Below are positions 15,087-23,049 of a DNA stretch of 25,813 bases, piece by piece. The stretch comes from Prevotellaceae bacterium UBA5903 (GTDB lineage Bacteria > Bacteroidota > Bacteroidia > Bacteroidales > Bacteroidaceae). The notes under the pieces were generated by a model that was given only the letters and a program-made list of their open reading frames with translations, was not told the origin of the DNA and ran no database searches. The translations under genes were made by a program, and so were the position numbers. Positions within the stretch are counted from its first letter, which is position 1. Every line of letters starts with the position of its first letter. The DNA is taken from contig DJEH01000154.1 in the NCBI GenBank assembly GCA_002431845.1, forward strand, positions 1 through 25,813, given 5' to 3'.

Positions 15087-16481
15087 ATGAAAACTGTTTG
15101 TCTATATTTCGAGATACACCAAAATATACACCTCAAACGCTATCGCTTTTTTGATATCGGCACCGACCACTACTACTACGATGACTACGAGAATGCACGT
15201 TCTATAAGCGAGACTGCCGAACGCTCTTACGTGCCAGCATTACAAACGCTGATCGAAATGGCACAAGCTAATCCAGGAGAGTTTAAATGTGCAATCTCGT
15301 TGTCTGGTTGCGCCATTGAGCAACTTGAGAACCATGCACCTCAATGCATTGAGCTATTGCAAAAACTCAACGATACAGGGTGTGTAGAGTTTCTTGCCGA
15401 ACCATATTCGCATGGTTTTTCTTCGCTTATTAACGAAGACACCTTCCGTGATGAAGTACAACGTTTGTGCAAAAAAATAAAAATTCTCTTTGGACAAGAA
15501 CCTAAAATATTCCGCAACTCTTGCCTTATCTATTCAGACGATATTGGCGAACTCGTTGCTTCTATGGGATTTAAGGGTATGCTTGCCGAAGGAGCAAAGC
15601 ATGTGCTGGGATGGAAGAGTCCACACTTTGTATATAATTGCTGCCGCGATCCACGTCTTAAACTTCTCTTGCGCGACTACTCATTGTCTGAGGACATCTC
15701 ATTCCGCTTTAACGATTCGTCTTGGAGCGAATACCCACTATTTGCCGATACCTATGCTAATTGGATTGCTCAACTCCCCGAAGAGGAACAAGTGGTGAAC
15801 ATCTTTATGGAACTATGCGCTTTAGGCATATTCCAACCTTTATCATCACACATCCTTGACTTTATGAAAGCCTTGCCTACTCAATTTAAGCAAAGAGGAA
15901 TTACATTTAGCACTCCATCTGAGATATGTAGCCGCGTTAAGTCGGCTGGCGACCTTACTGTCACCTACCCAACCTCATGGGTTGATGAAGAACGCGACCT
16001 CTCACCATGGTTAGGCAACGTTATGCAGCGCGAAGCATTCAACAAGCTCTATTCAATAGCAGATAGAGTGCGCATTTGCCGCGACAAACGTTTGATGCAA
16101 GACTTTGACTATCTGCAAGCTTCTAACAACCTCAGATTTATGAGCACTAAGCCCAATAGCTATGGTGGCTATCGTGGTATCTATGATTCGCCTTACGATG
16201 CATTTACCAACTACATGAACATATTGGGCGATTTCATTACACGTGTAAACGAGCGCTATCCTCTTGATATTGATAATGAAGAATTAAACTCTCTGCTTAC
16301 CACTATCAAGAACCAAGGAGATGAGTTGGAAATGAAAGACAAAGAGATCTCTAAACTTCAAAACATGCTTGCACGTCTTGAAAAGAATAGTGGAAGCAAC
16401 GATGAAGCTAAAACAGCAGCCTCAACCTCTACAAGTAAGAAACGCACTACACGTAAGGCAACCACCACTTCTAACAAATAA
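15087..16481 (+). CDS. Glycoside hydrolase family 57 protein with diverged catalytic motifs
   Basis: The 464-aa protein aligns throughout with Bacteroidota GH57 alpha-amylase-like proteins: LKRYRFFDIG (16-25), GCVEFLAEPYSHG (98-110), GFKGMLAEGAKHVLGWKSP (161-179, with E168 as likely nucleophile) and DEERDLSPWLGN near 300. Several positions differ from the family pattern as I know it. HQP is HQN (11-13), the usual LSDD is LSED (200-203), and the expected DYETFGEH is ELCALGIF (242-249). The tail after residue 435 is a low-complexity Ser/Thr/Lys/Arg stretch. It may be a pseudoenzyme, or have altered specificity. It is the last gene of the glycogen unit and a strong terminator follows. Confidence 0.85.
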   Translation: MKTVCLYFEIHQNIHLKRYRFFDIGTDHYYYDDYENARSISETAERSYVPALQTLIEMAQANPGEFKCAISLSGCAIEQLENHAPQCIELLQKLNDTGCVEFLAEPYSHGFSSLINEDTFRDEVQRLCKKIKILFGQEPKIFRNSCLIYSDDIGELVASMGFKGMLAEGAKHVLGWKSPHFVYNCCRDPRLKLLLRDYSLSEDISFRFNDSSWSEYPLFADTYANWIAQLPEEEQVVNIFMELCALGIFQPLSSHILDFMKALPTQFKQRGITFSTPSEICSRVKSAGDLTVTYPTSWVDEERDLSPWLGNVMQREAFNKLYSIADRVRICRDKRLMQDFDYLQASNNLRFMSTKPNSYGGYRGIYDSPYDAFTNYMNILGDFITRVNERYPLDIDNEELNSLLTTIKNQGDELEMKDKEISKLQNMLARLEKNSGSNDEAKTAASTSTSKKRTTRKATTTSNK

Positions 16482-16538
16482 GAAGAAAAGATTCTTAAAA
16501 AGAATGTAGAGCAAACGCTGAGTACCAATAATATAATA

Positions 16539-16595
16539 AACGAACCAAGTACAGGCTTTAATAGTTGCAAAAAGCTTGCATTTGGTTCGTTTTTT
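16539..16595 (+). terminator. Intrinsic terminator of the glycogen cluster
   Basis: Arms 16539-16548 and 16582-16591 (AACGAACCAA and its complement) form a 10-bp stem running into six T (16590-16595). A nested TGCAA/TTGCA hairpin sits in the loop. It lies about 57 bases after the GH57 stop. Confidence 0.85.
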
Positions 16596-16671
16596 GATAT
16601 ACAGTTCATAACAAAAATTAAAATAATTATCCCTAATAACAAAACTTTCAATTTAATGTATTACCTTTGCA

Positions 16672-16679
16672 ACCATATA
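16672..16679 (+). promoter_or_regulatory. Candidate -7 promoter box of the polysaccharide export gene
   Basis: TACCTTTG fits the consensus TAnnTTTG. It is 45 bases upstream of the ATG and just downstream of the preceding terminator. An upstream TTTC at 16646-16649 is a possible weak -33 element. Confidence 0.55.
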
Positions 16680-16724
16680 TCATTTACATAGAACTTTACA
16701 ACCACACATAACGTTAATAACCCA

Positions 16725-17504
16725 ATGAAGAAAAATTTAATTTTCCTTTTCATAGCACTGCTAACGATGGCTTCTTGCAAAACTCAAGAAAAAATAGTAT
16801 ATTTTCAAGACACTGAGGCCAACGAAACAATTGAAACACAAAAGGCAGTGGCACTTAAGCTTATCCCAGGCGACAAAATTGGTGTAAATGTAACGAGTGC
16901 AACCACTCCTGAATTAGCTATGCGCTATAACTTAACACAAGGAAATGCAAGTACTTCGGCTACAATGAACGCTAATAACTATCGCTACACGCTTGACGAA
17001 AACGGGAATGTGGACCTTCCGGGCATAGGTCGCATGAAGGTTTCTGGCTTGACAAGAGCTGAAGCAGCTGCAATCATACAAGCCAAATATAGAGATGGAA
17101 TAATAAACGATGCTGTTGTTACTGTATCAACTTATAACCAATATATAACTATCTTAGGCGAGGTTAAAAACCCTGGCCAACAAGAAATAACTCGCGACAA
17201 CCTAAACATATTAGAAGCAATTGGCCGTGCAGGAGACTTGAACATAACTGGACGCCGTGATTGCGTAAAGGTGATTCGTCAGGAAGAGAATGGAAGTAAA
17301 ACTTACTATGTTGATTTACGCTCTAAAGACATCTTTAATTCGCCTGTATACAATTTGCAGCAAAACGATGTTATCTATGTAGAGCCCAACAAAATGAAAA
17401 GCGGACAATCTACTTATAACGACAATTCTATTCGTAGCATTTCCACTTGGTTGTCAATATCATCTTTCTTGACAAGTCTTGCAATCCTTATATTCAGAAA
17501 CTAA
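16725..17504 (+). CDS. Wza-type polysaccharide export outer-membrane lipoprotein
   Basis: The 259-aa protein starts with a lipoprotein signal (MKKNLIFLFIALLTMASC), with the lipobox Cys at residue 18. A polysaccharide export domain follows (IPGDKIGVNVTS, then DENGNVDLPGIGRMKVSGLTRAEA). A SLBB-type domain begins about residue 145 (ITILGEVKNPGQQEI). A hydrophobic C-terminal segment (about 239-256) resembles the outer-membrane alpha-helix of Wza. Such proteins form the outer-membrane pore for capsule or exopolysaccharide. No Wzc-like partner kinase or polymerase is next to it. The gene stands alone with its own promoter box and terminator, so its partner must be elsewhere. Confidence 0.9.
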   Translation: MKKNLIFLFIALLTMASCKTQEKIVYFQDTEANETIETQKAVALKLIPGDKIGVNVTSATTPELAMRYNLTQGNASTSATMNANNYRYTLDENGNVDLPGIGRMKVSGLTRAEAAAIIQAKYRDGIINDAVVTVSTYNQYITILGEVKNPGQQEITRDNLNILEAIGRAGDLNITGRRDCVKVIRQEENGSKTYYVDLRSKDIFNSPVYNLQQNDVIYVEPNKMKSGQSTYNDNSIRSISTWLSISSFLTSLAILIFRN

Positions 17505-17529
17505 AATTAAAACATTCTATACAATACCC

Positions 17530-17566
17530 AAAAGGCACTCCTCACATGCTGTTGGAGTGCCTTTTT
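17530..17566 (+). terminator. Intrinsic terminator after the export lipoprotein gene
   Basis: A 12-bp perfect stem (arms 17530-17541 and 17554-17565, AAAAGGCACTCC and its complement) with a 12-nt loop ends in five T. It begins 26 bases after the stop. Confidence 0.92.
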
Positions 17567-17762
17567 ACATACCAATAATCAAATCCATACCATATAAGCA
17601 GGTAAATAGGTATTAGATGTTTTAAATTTATCTTATATACTCATGCTAAGTTTTAATTGACACAAATTTTGAACACCTAACTACAAAGATACAAACATCA
17701 TCATTAAGTGACTGTACTATAAAATAAGAAGCTAGCATTCGCATTATATAAACAAAAAGCAT

Positions 17763-17770
17763 TACCTTTG
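17763..17770 (+). promoter_or_regulatory. Candidate -7 promoter box of rfbA
   Basis: TACCTTTG, the same octamer as at 16672-16679, fits TAnnTTTG and lies 56 bases before the rfbA ATG. No -33 TTTG is seen. A CTGCA/TGCAG hairpin sits in the predicted leader. Confidence 0.5.
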
Positions 17771-17825
17771 TATAAGATAAACTGCAACTTTGCAGAACAT
17801 TTACATGCCCCTTAAGAACTAAAAC

Positions 17826-18722
17826 ATGAAAGGAATTGTATTAGCTGGCGGTAGCGGTACACGCCTCTACCCTATAACAAAAGGAATAAGTAAACAATTA
17901 ATTCCTATATTTGATAAACCAATGGTTTATTATCCTATATCCGTGCTGATGCTTGCAGGCATTAGGGATATACTTATCATATCAACTCCACAAGATATGC
18001 CAAGTTTCAAGCGATTGTTAGGCGATGGCTCTGAATTTGGTGTACACTTTGAATATGCCATACAACCATCACCAGACGGATTGGCTCAAGCGTTTATCAT
18101 TGGCGAAAAGTTTATAGGAAACGATAGTGTATGCCTTGTATTAGGCGATAACATCTTTCATGGTAGTAACTTTGCAACAATGTTGCGCCAAGCTGTTGAT
18201 AAAGCAGAAAAAGAAGGTAAAGCCTCGGTATTTGGGTATCGTGTTAATGACCCCGAACGCTACGGAGTTGTTGAATTTGATGCCAATGGGCAAGCCATTA
18301 GTATAGAAGAAAAGCCCAAAGTGCCCAAGTCAAACTATGCCGTTGTGGGGTTATATTTCTATCCCAACAAAGTGGTTCAGATAGCAAAAGAAATTAAGCC
18401 TTCGGCGCGTGGAGAATTGGAAATAACTACTGTAAACCAACGTTTCCTTGATGCTCACGAACTCATGGTGCAAACCTTAGGTATAGGTTTTGCTTGGCTT
18501 GACACTGGCACACACGACAGTTTGAGCGAAGCATCTACTTTTATTGAAGTTATTGAAAAACGAACAGGTCTTAAAATAGCTTGTCTTGAAGGCATTGGTC
18601 TTAAAAATGGTTGGGTTAGTGCAGAGCAAGTTAGGAAACAAGCCCTGCCCATGTCTAAGAACGAATACGGAAAGTATTTGCTCAAAATGGCTGATGAATA
18701 TGATAACTGCCAAAAAGGATAA
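17826..18722 (+). CDS. rfbA: Glucose-1-phosphate thymidylyltransferase RmlA/RfbA
   Basis: RmlA joins dTTP and glucose-1-phosphate to make dTDP-glucose, the entry step to dTDP-rhamnose and related surface sugars. The 298-aa length fits. The nucleotide-binding signature GGSGTRLYPIT is at residues 8-18, followed by KQLIPIFDKPMVYYPIS. LVLGDNIFHG, near residue 100, carries the metal-binding Asp, and ISIEEKPKVPKS and LDTGTHDSL are also typical. The usual partners rfbB, rfbC and rfbD are not next to it; the next gene is an unrelated HAD protein 115 bases away. It has its own promoter box and probably its own transcript, possibly ending at a weak imperfect hairpin at 18733-18762. Confidence 0.96.
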   Translation: MKGIVLAGGSGTRLYPITKGISKQLIPIFDKPMVYYPISVLMLAGIRDILIISTPQDMPSFKRLLGDGSEFGVHFEYAIQPSPDGLAQAFIIGEKFIGNDSVCLVLGDNIFHGSNFATMLRQAVDKAEKEGKASVFGYRVNDPERYGVVEFDANGQAISIEEKPKVPKSNYAVVGLYFYPNKVVQIAKEIKPSARGELEITTVNQRFLDAHELMVQTLGIGFAWLDTGTHDSLSEASTFIEVIEKRTGLKIACLEGIGLKNGWVSAEQVRKQALPMSKNEYGKYLLKMADEYDNCQKG

Positions 18723-18837
18723 AACATTATGTAGGCTTCAAAATTTGTTTTGCAATGCCTATTTAATTGAAGATAGTTACCTAATTCTTTGCAGATAGCT
18801 TATCTGTCTTGATTTACAAAAGCACCTAAAAAATATT

Positions 18838-19269
18838 ATGATTATAGCAGTTGATTTTGACGGAACGATCGTTGAGCATAAATATCCCGAAATTGGGAAA
18901 GAACAGCCTTTTGCTACAGCCACATTACGACAGCTTATCAAAGACGGGCACAAATTAATCTTATGGAGTGTTCGTGAAGGAAAACTTCTTGAAGAGGCTG
19001 TAAAATGGTGCGAAGAACGTGGCGTACGCTTCTATTCAGTAAACGCCGACCTTGACGAAGACGATTGTGACCAGCCTAAATCGCCTCATTATAGTCGCAA
19101 GATAAAGGCCGATATGTTTATCGACGATCGTAATATTGGTGGACTACCCGATTGGGGTACAATCTACCAAATGATATCTCGACGTATGACATACGAAGAC
19201 TTGCAAAAAGCACAAGCTGATGATCGATACTATGGTAGACCCCAAAAGAAACATTGGTGGAAATTTTGA
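18838..19269 (+). CDS. HAD-superfamily small hydrolase-like protein (BT_0820-like)
   Basis: The 143-aa protein has the HAD motif I DFDGT at residues 6-10 (D6, D8), a motif II position at W43-S44 in LILWSVREG, and the acidic motif IV DD at 96-97 in MFIDDRNIGG. It resembles the compact cap-less HAD protein of Bacteroides thetaiotaomicron (BT_0820), whose substrate is not known to me. The C-terminus is aromatic and basic (KKHWWKF). Phosphatase activity is plausible from the conserved aspartates, but the substrate cannot be inferred. It lies between rfbA and the first MITE-like element, with no close operon partner. Confidence 0.85.
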   Translation: MIIAVDFDGTIVEHKYPEIGKEQPFATATLRQLIKDGHKLILWSVREGKLLEEAVKWCEERGVRFYSVNADLDEDDCDQPKSPHYSRKIKADMFIDDRNIGGLPDWGTIYQMISRRMTYEDLQKAQADDRYYGRPQKKHWWKF

Positions 19270-19326
19270 TGTTTATGTAGCCTCTATTTACACTAAAATA
19301 CAGGGCATATATATACAACCTTACTA

Positions 19327-19509
19327 TAAGTAGATATTTACATATATTATCATGATTATTTTCACATTTGAAGCACCCTCTTGGACGTATCTGCTTACTT
19401 TACTTTCGGTCACATAGCTCTCTCTTGCGCTATACAACTCAAATAAAGTGCACACCTGCACCTCACAAGTGCACTTCGACTACCAAAAATAATTATGAAC
19501 ACCTACTTA
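19327..19509 (+). mobile_element. MITE-like element copy A (183 bp, upstream of nnr)
   Basis: The element is bounded by inverted TAAGTAG (19327-19333) and CTACTTA (19503-19509), with weaker terminal similarity running some 20 bases inward. Its sequence aligns along its length with the reverse complement of copy B (21124-21305). Shared blocks include TGATTATTTT, CCTCTTG, CTGCTTACTTT (19391-19401) and GGTCACATAGC (19408-19418). It has two inner stems: ATAGC/GCTAT (19414-19433) and AAGTGCAC/GTGCACTT (19446-19476). It has no ORF. I see no clear target-site duplication. It ends 14 bases before the nnr start, so it could supply or alter the nnr leader. Confidence 0.75.
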
Positions 19510-19523
19510 GTTGCTATATCTAA

Positions 19524-21086
19524 ATGAAAATACCAAACGCACTTCAGATGAAAGAATTGGATGCATTTACCATCCAAGAGAATGATATAAAATCTATTGA
19601 CCTCATGGAACAAGCTGCACAACAAATAGCTCGTTTCATTTGCAAAGAATATCCTCAAAAAGACAAACAAATAGTTATTTTTTCTGGGCCAGGCAATAAT
19701 GGTGGAGATGGACTTGCGGTTGCACGCTTGCTCTACCACAATGGATATAACAACATTCAAGTATTTCTCTTCAATACAAACAATGCGCTTAGCGAAGATT
19801 GTAAAACAAACGCTGATCGCCTTTCCGAAGAGTGTGCTGACATACCATTCACCGAAGTGCAACAACAATTTGAGGCACCAACTCTTAGCAAAAACGCTCT
19901 TATCATTGATGCTCTGTTTGGTATTGGCCTTAATAAACCTTTAGGGGGTGGATATGCAGCTTTAGTTCGTTTCATTAATGCTACGCAAAGTGAAGTGCTG
20001 AGCATTGATATGCCTTCAGGGTTGATGTGTGAAGATAATACATACAATTCACCATCTGCCATAGTTAGAGCAACTTGCACACTCACTCTTGGCTTGCCTA
20101 AATTGGCCCTTATACTTGCCGACAACCAAAAGTATGTAGGACACACTTATGTGTTGGACATAGGCCTACGCACTGAAGGGCTCGACAATAAAAACGTGCC
20201 CTATCAAATAAGCAGTGTAAATGAAATAAAGGCATTACTTAAACCACGTTCTGTATATGGTCATAAAGGAACATTTGGTAATGCATTACTCATTGCAGGT
20301 AAATATGGTATGGCAGGAGCTGCAATAATGGCAGCTAAAGCTTGCTTGAAAACAGGTGTTGGAAAAGTAACCATACACACTCCAACCGCCAATAATGACA
20401 TTTTGCAAATAGCTGTGCCCGAAGCTATCATCAGCCATGACGAAGATAATCAAATCTTTACAAGCCCTATCAAGACAGATTATTTCCAAGCTATGGCTAT
20501 TGGTCCAGGAATTGGTATACACAAAAATACTGCACTTGCATTTATTGAACAAATTAGCCATGCCAACCTTCCTCTGCTCATCGACGCTGATGGTATTAAC
20601 ATCCTGGGTAGTCATAAAGGGTGGATACCCCAAGTTCCAGCCAACACTATCTTTACACCACATTGCAAAGAGATGCAGCGATTGGGCATCTGTAACACAG
20701 ACTCCTTCAGTACTCTTATTGAGGCAATAAGCATGGCCAAGCAACACAACTTTTATATCTGTCTGAAAGGTCATTACACCGCAATATGCACACCTAAAGG
20801 AAAAGTTTATTTTAATCCTACAGGTAATTCAGGTATGGCAACAGCAGGTAGCGGAGATGTTTTGACAGGTATTATTCTTTCACTTCTTTCACAACAATAT
20901 AGTGAAGAAGATGCATGTCGTTTAGGCGTTTTTATTCATGGTTTAGCTGGCGACTACGCAGCCCAAGAACTTGGAGAACACTCCGTAACGGCTTCAGACA
21001 TCATAAACTATCTGCCAAAAGCATTTAGATATATTGAAGGAAAAGAACAGGAATTTCCATCAACAAGCATTGCGTGGGATAAATAA
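19524..21086 (+). CDS. nnr: Bifunctional NAD(P)HX epimerase/dehydratase (YjeF-type Nnr)
   Basis: Nnr repairs damaged hydrated NADH and NADPH: the N-terminal domain interconverts the R and S epimers, and the C-terminal domain dehydrates the S form using ADP or ATP. The 520-aa length is normal for the fused form. The N-terminal domain has GPGNNGGDG at residues 55-63 and DALFGIGLNKPL near 131. The C-terminal domain starts about 230 (KGTFGNALLIAGKYGMAGAA) and has TPHCKEM near 380 and the GSGD catalytic motif at 442-445. The start at 19524 fits the family beginning. The gene is bracketed by two inverted copies of a short repeat element, with no other gene inside. Confidence 0.96.
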   Translation: MKIPNALQMKELDAFTIQENDIKSIDLMEQAAQQIARFICKEYPQKDKQIVIFSGPGNNGGDGLAVARLLYHNGYNNIQVFLFNTNNALSEDCKTNADRLSEECADIPFTEVQQQFEAPTLSKNALIIDALFGIGLNKPLGGGYAALVRFINATQSEVLSIDMPSGLMCEDNTYNSPSAIVRATCTLTLGLPKLALILADNQKYVGHTYVLDIGLRTEGLDNKNVPYQISSVNEIKALLKPRSVYGHKGTFGNALLIAGKYGMAGAAIMAAKACLKTGVGKVTIHTPTANNDILQIAVPEAIISHDEDNQIFTSPIKTDYFQAMAIGPGIGIHKNTALAFIEQISHANLPLLIDADGINILGSHKGWIPQVPANTIFTPHCKEMQRLGICNTDSFSTLIEAISMAKQHNFYICLKGHYTAICTPKGKVYFNPTGNSGMATAGSGDVLTGIILSLLSQQYSEEDACRLGVFIHGLAGDYAAQELGEHSVTASDIINYLPKAFRYIEGKEQEFPSTSIAWDK

Positions 21087-21123
21087 CCTATCCCCACTAT
21101 TGTTTGATGCAAATTTTTCTCAA

Positions 21124-21305
21124 TAAGTAGGTTCTCATATTTATTTTTATATTTGAGTGCATTATTGGAATGCAGATGCATACTTTACTTGAGGGGCATA
21201 GCACAGGGCTATGTGACCAAAAGCAAAGTAAGCAGATGCGACAAGAGGATGCTTCAAAACGTAAAAATAATCAGAATGGTATAAATAATTATGAATACCT
21301 ACTTA
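21124..21305 (-). mobile_element. MITE-like element copy B (182 bp, inverted relative to copy A)
   Basis: The element starts with TAAGTAG (21124-21130) and ends with CTACTTA (21299-21305). The first and last 22 bases are imperfect inverted repeats (ATAAGTAGGT start against ACCTACTTAT end). Its reverse complement aligns with copy A; matching blocks are GCTATGTGACC (21208-21218) and AAAGTAAGCAG (21225-21235). It keeps a central stem CATAGC/GCTATG (21197-21213). It is almost the same length as copy A, has no ORF, and ends 37 bases before the DUF4831 gene. No target-site duplication is evident. Confidence 0.75.
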
Positions 21306-21342
21306 TATCATCCTTTTACAGACAAACATACATTTAAGCGCT

Positions 21343-22419
21343 ATGAACAAATTCATACTTTTCGCTGCAAGTACTCTTTTGGCTATAAATAGCCATGCAC
21401 AAACAGAAGTAACATCATACACTCCAGGCGTTACAGCAGATGGTATTACCTACTTCTTACCTAATACAAGTATACGCATCGTGGTTAATGCCACTAAGAA
21501 ACATCATATTCCTGGCGAATTTTGCGAATATGCTGATCGATACCTGCATCTTAAAGATGTGCCACAAACGCCCTATGATGAGTGGAACATTAACAATATA
21601 CAACTTGTGGCATACGGCACCGCAGACAAGAATAAAGCCTATAGCATTAAATTTAAGCAAAAGACATCTGCACCGCTTGTTAAACTAACTCCTGATGGAC
21701 GGCTACTTTCTGTAAACTCAACTATCAGCGATAAAGACATAACACTTCCTATGCCATCTGTAACTCCTAACAACGAGAAAATTATAAAAGGAGAAGACTT
21801 TAAAACAGAAGAAATACTTTCGGCTGGAAGCACATCAAAAATGGCAGAACTTACAGCTAACGAAATATATGATATTCGCGAAAATCGCGGATTACTAACC
21901 AAAGGACAAGCTGACTTTATGCCTAAAGATGGCGAACAACTTAAGTTAATGTTGGCTAATCTTGACACGCAAGAAGAAGGTTTGTTGCAACTTTTTAAAG
22001 GATCTACAACAAGCGAAACTCATGTGTTTGCCTTCGACATTACCCCTACAACAAACATTGAGAAACAAATCGTATTCAACTTCTCTAAATATCTTGGAAT
22101 TGTAGATAACGATGACCCCGCAGGAGTTCCTTATTATATTAGCATTAAGGATTTGCAAACACTCCCTACTGCTACCGCAAGCACCAAGGGCAAGCAGAAA
22201 GATAGCAACGAAGATCTAAAATACAACATTCCAAGCAATGCTAAAGTTACAATCTTTACAGAGCAAAAGGAATTTGTATCACAACAAATTCCAATGGCGC
22301 AATTTGGAAGAGTTGAGAACCTTGGAGGCGAACTTTTTAATAAAAAGAATACCACCCATGTGCAACTATCTCCCATAACTGGCAACATTAGCAAAATTGA
22401 GGCTGCACGCCCAGAATAG
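21343..22419 (+). CDS. DUF4831 family secreted protein
   Basis: This 358-aa protein begins with a Sec signal peptide (MNKFILFAASTLLAINSHAQ, cleavage likely after HA), so it is exported to the periplasm or envelope. It matches DUF4831, a family of Bacteroidota proteins of unknown function. The matching blocks are AYGTADKNKAYSIKFKQ and LVKLTPDGRLLSVN in the middle part and a C-terminal half with VPYYISI. The family role is not known to me. It is 13 bases before the DUF721 gene and probably shares its transcript. A MITE-like element ends 37 bases upstream. No promoter box was recognised. Confidence 0.85.
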   Translation: MNKFILFAASTLLAINSHAQTEVTSYTPGVTADGITYFLPNTSIRIVVNATKKHHIPGEFCEYADRYLHLKDVPQTPYDEWNINNIQLVAYGTADKNKAYSIKFKQKTSAPLVKLTPDGRLLSVNSTISDKDITLPMPSVTPNNEKIIKGEDFKTEEILSAGSTSKMAELTANEIYDIRENRGLLTKGQADFMPKDGEQLKLMLANLDTQEEGLLQLFKGSTTSETHVFAFDITPTTNIEKQIVFNFSKYLGIVDNDDPAGVPYYISIKDLQTLPTATASTKGKQKDSNEDLKYNIPSNAKVTIFTEQKEFVSQQIPMAQFGRVENLGGELFNKKNTTHVQLSPITGNISKIEAARPE

Positions 22420-22432
22420 GATATACTATAAA

Positions 22433-22723
22433 ATGGAACGTCGTAAAGAAGAAAACATTGGCAATGTGTTGCTACGCTATTTACGCCAATCACAACTCGA
22501 AACACCTCTTAACGAATATCGCATTATTCAAGCATGGACAGACGTTGTGGGAGAAAGAGTTGAAAAACTCACACAAAGTCTGCGCATATACAACCAAGTG
22601 CTTTACGTTAGCTTACGTTCATCTGCACTCCGCAACGAACTGCAAATGAGACGAAGCGACCTCATTCGCCAACTTAACAATAAGGTTGGTGCAAATGTTA
22701 TTAGCAACATATCTTTCTCTTAA
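22433..22723 (+). CDS. DUF721/DciA-like protein
   Basis: The 96-aa protein starts MERRKEENIGNVLLRYLRQ and contains LYVSLRSSALRNELQMRRSDLIRQLN, which fits the DUF721 family of small basic proteins. DciA of this family loads or supports the replicative helicase in many bacteria without DnaC or DnaI; I extend this to the present protein by family only. I chose the ATG at 22433, because a start at 22397 would overlap the DUF4831 gene and add residues outside the conserved domain. It follows DUF4831 by 13 bases and faces recF, which is transcribed towards it. Confidence 0.85.
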   Translation: MERRKEENIGNVLLRYLRQSQLETPLNEYRIIQAWTDVVGERVEKLTQSLRIYNQVLYVSLRSSALRNELQMRRSDLIRQLNNKVGANVISNISFS

Positions 22724-23049
22724 AAACATGAATTGAACTTGAATGAATTTGCTGTGTCACAACATCACTATTTTATAATACAAGTAGTCTATTGAACAAT
22801 AGCGATTAAACACAGACATCCATTGGCAGAATAAAGTTAGCAAATACTTAACTCTGCCAATGGATGTTTTCTTACCATCTCCCCCTACTCTGCTTGTATC
22901 AAAATCACCCTATTAGAACTTACAAAAATTGATAATAGCACAAAGATATACACCCTTGCAATATACGCTTTACAGCAATGAATAAACCTTTGCATGTTTT
23001 AGTTTGTTATTATGTTCAACAGCAAGCATCTATTTTCAGCATTGTATAA
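22724..23049. other. Intergenic region between convergent DUF721 gene and recF
   Basis: This 326-base gap contains the terminator hairpin at 22816-22870. Outside it I see only AT-rich sequence and no credible gene. A TATCTTTG octamer on the minus strand (22948-22941) fits a -7 box but has no gene in front of it. Confidence 0.6.
22816..22870 (+). terminator. Terminator after the DUF721 gene
   Basis: A perfect 15-bp stem (arms 22816-22830 and 22853-22867, ACATCCATTGGCAGA and its complement) with a 22-nt loop ends in four T. It may also stop recF transcription from the other side, although no T-run is present on that strand. Confidence 0.75.

Larger units (their letters stand above)
17505..17825. 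other. Intergenic region between the export gene and rfbA
   Basis: This 321-base gap contains the terminator near its left end and a promoter box close to rfbA. The AT-rich bases between (17567-17760) show no gene or clear repeat. Confidence 0.6.

Noticed and set aside
18733..18762. Terminator after rfbA
   Set aside because: TAGGC and CAAAA pair with TTTTG and GCCTA, but only across a 2x4 internal loop, and no T-run follows; too weak to call.
20286..20774. Minus-strand 162-aa ORF inside nnr
   Set aside because: It is a shadow of the well-supported nnr reading frame and has no recognisable domain.
19327..21305. Composite transposon carrying nnr
   Set aside because: The flanking repeats have no transposase and show no clear target-site duplication, and nnr is a normal housekeeping gene; independent insertions are simpler.
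22397..22432. Longer start for the DUF721 protein
   Set aside because: It would overlap the end of the DUF4831 gene, and the added 12 residues are outside the conserved domain.
22941..22948. Minus-strand -7 box TATCTTTG near the recF end
   Set aside because: No gene or structured RNA lies in front of it; such octamers occur by chance in AT-rich DNA.
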